Assembly (NCBI GenBank): GCA_947474415.1
Contig: CANJKD010000010.1
Coordinates: 1 to 13,397 of the forward strand
DNA: 13,397 nt
Direction: 5' to 3'
DNA from: Burkholderiales bacterium
Lineage (GTDB): Bacteria > Pseudomonadota > Gammaproteobacteria > Burkholderiales > Burkholderiaceae_C
Of this stretch, positions 13,397 to 13,397 are shown one piece after another. A model generated the notes under the pieces. It made no database searches. It had not been told where the DNA came from and saw only the letters and a program-made list of their open reading frames with translations. The stretch's first letter is position 1. Every line of letters begins with the position of its first letter. The position numbers and the translations under genes are program-made.

Positions 13397-13397
13397 C

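Noticed and set aside
1..13397. Search by eye for tRNA, rRNA, phage, toxin-antitoxin or defence genes
   Set aside because: No convincing cloverleaf, rRNA motif, integrase other than the two transposase remnants, or defence-type domain was seen on either strand.

Overview
This is a GC-rich window (third codon positions mostly G or C) that reads like a betaproteobacterium of the order Burkholderiales, of the Rubrivivax/Leptothrix/Methylibium kind. The evidence is the protein style, the paired c-type cytochromes and the GGGGGC/GCCCCC hairpin family near the right edge. The placement is inferred from remembered relatives, not from a search.

Layout. The left edge (1-2003) holds the C-terminus of a 1-Cys peroxiredoxin and then a rearrangement scar. 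The first 41 codons of serine acetyltransferase (cysE) run into a dead IS3-family insertion sequence (364-1632), and the far side of the IS continues as the C-terminal part of an unrelated Lrp/AsnC regulator. Next, on the minus strand, comes a small catabolic pair (2114-4388): an ACS-type MFS permease followed by a 2-keto-4-pentenoate hydratase-like enzyme. Upstream of the permease lie a short palindrome and the degraded C-terminal part of an IS91-type transposase (4532-5050).

The centre (5127-10953, all minus strand) is the healthy part. It holds a secreted prolyl oligopeptidase followed 7 bp later by a DTW-domain tRNA modification enzyme. It also holds a tight three-gene operon: a PaiB-like flavin-binding protein, a diheme c4-type cytochrome and a membrane-anchored triheme cytochrome. 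Both junctions in this operon are 4-base ATGA overlaps. No dehydrogenase subunit is present for the cytochromes to serve.

The right part (11053-12342) is a composite ruin. The N-terminus of a cupredoxin-like 'methylamine utilization' protein, lacking its middle, runs directly into a sensor/EAL cyclic-di-GMP phosphodiesterase. That protein has lost its central domains and uses all three reading frames. The window ends inside mnmA (tRNA 2-thiouridylase), which carries an in-frame insert made of tandem GC-rich hairpins.

Overall, intact housekeeping and respiratory genes are separated by remnants: two transposon relics and four truncated or frameshifted host genes. I see no CRISPR array, tRNA, rRNA, phage or recognised defence system. 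The most interesting features are the decay and rearrangement structure, the hairpin insert in mnmA, and the PaiB-cytochrome operon with no obvious electron donor.
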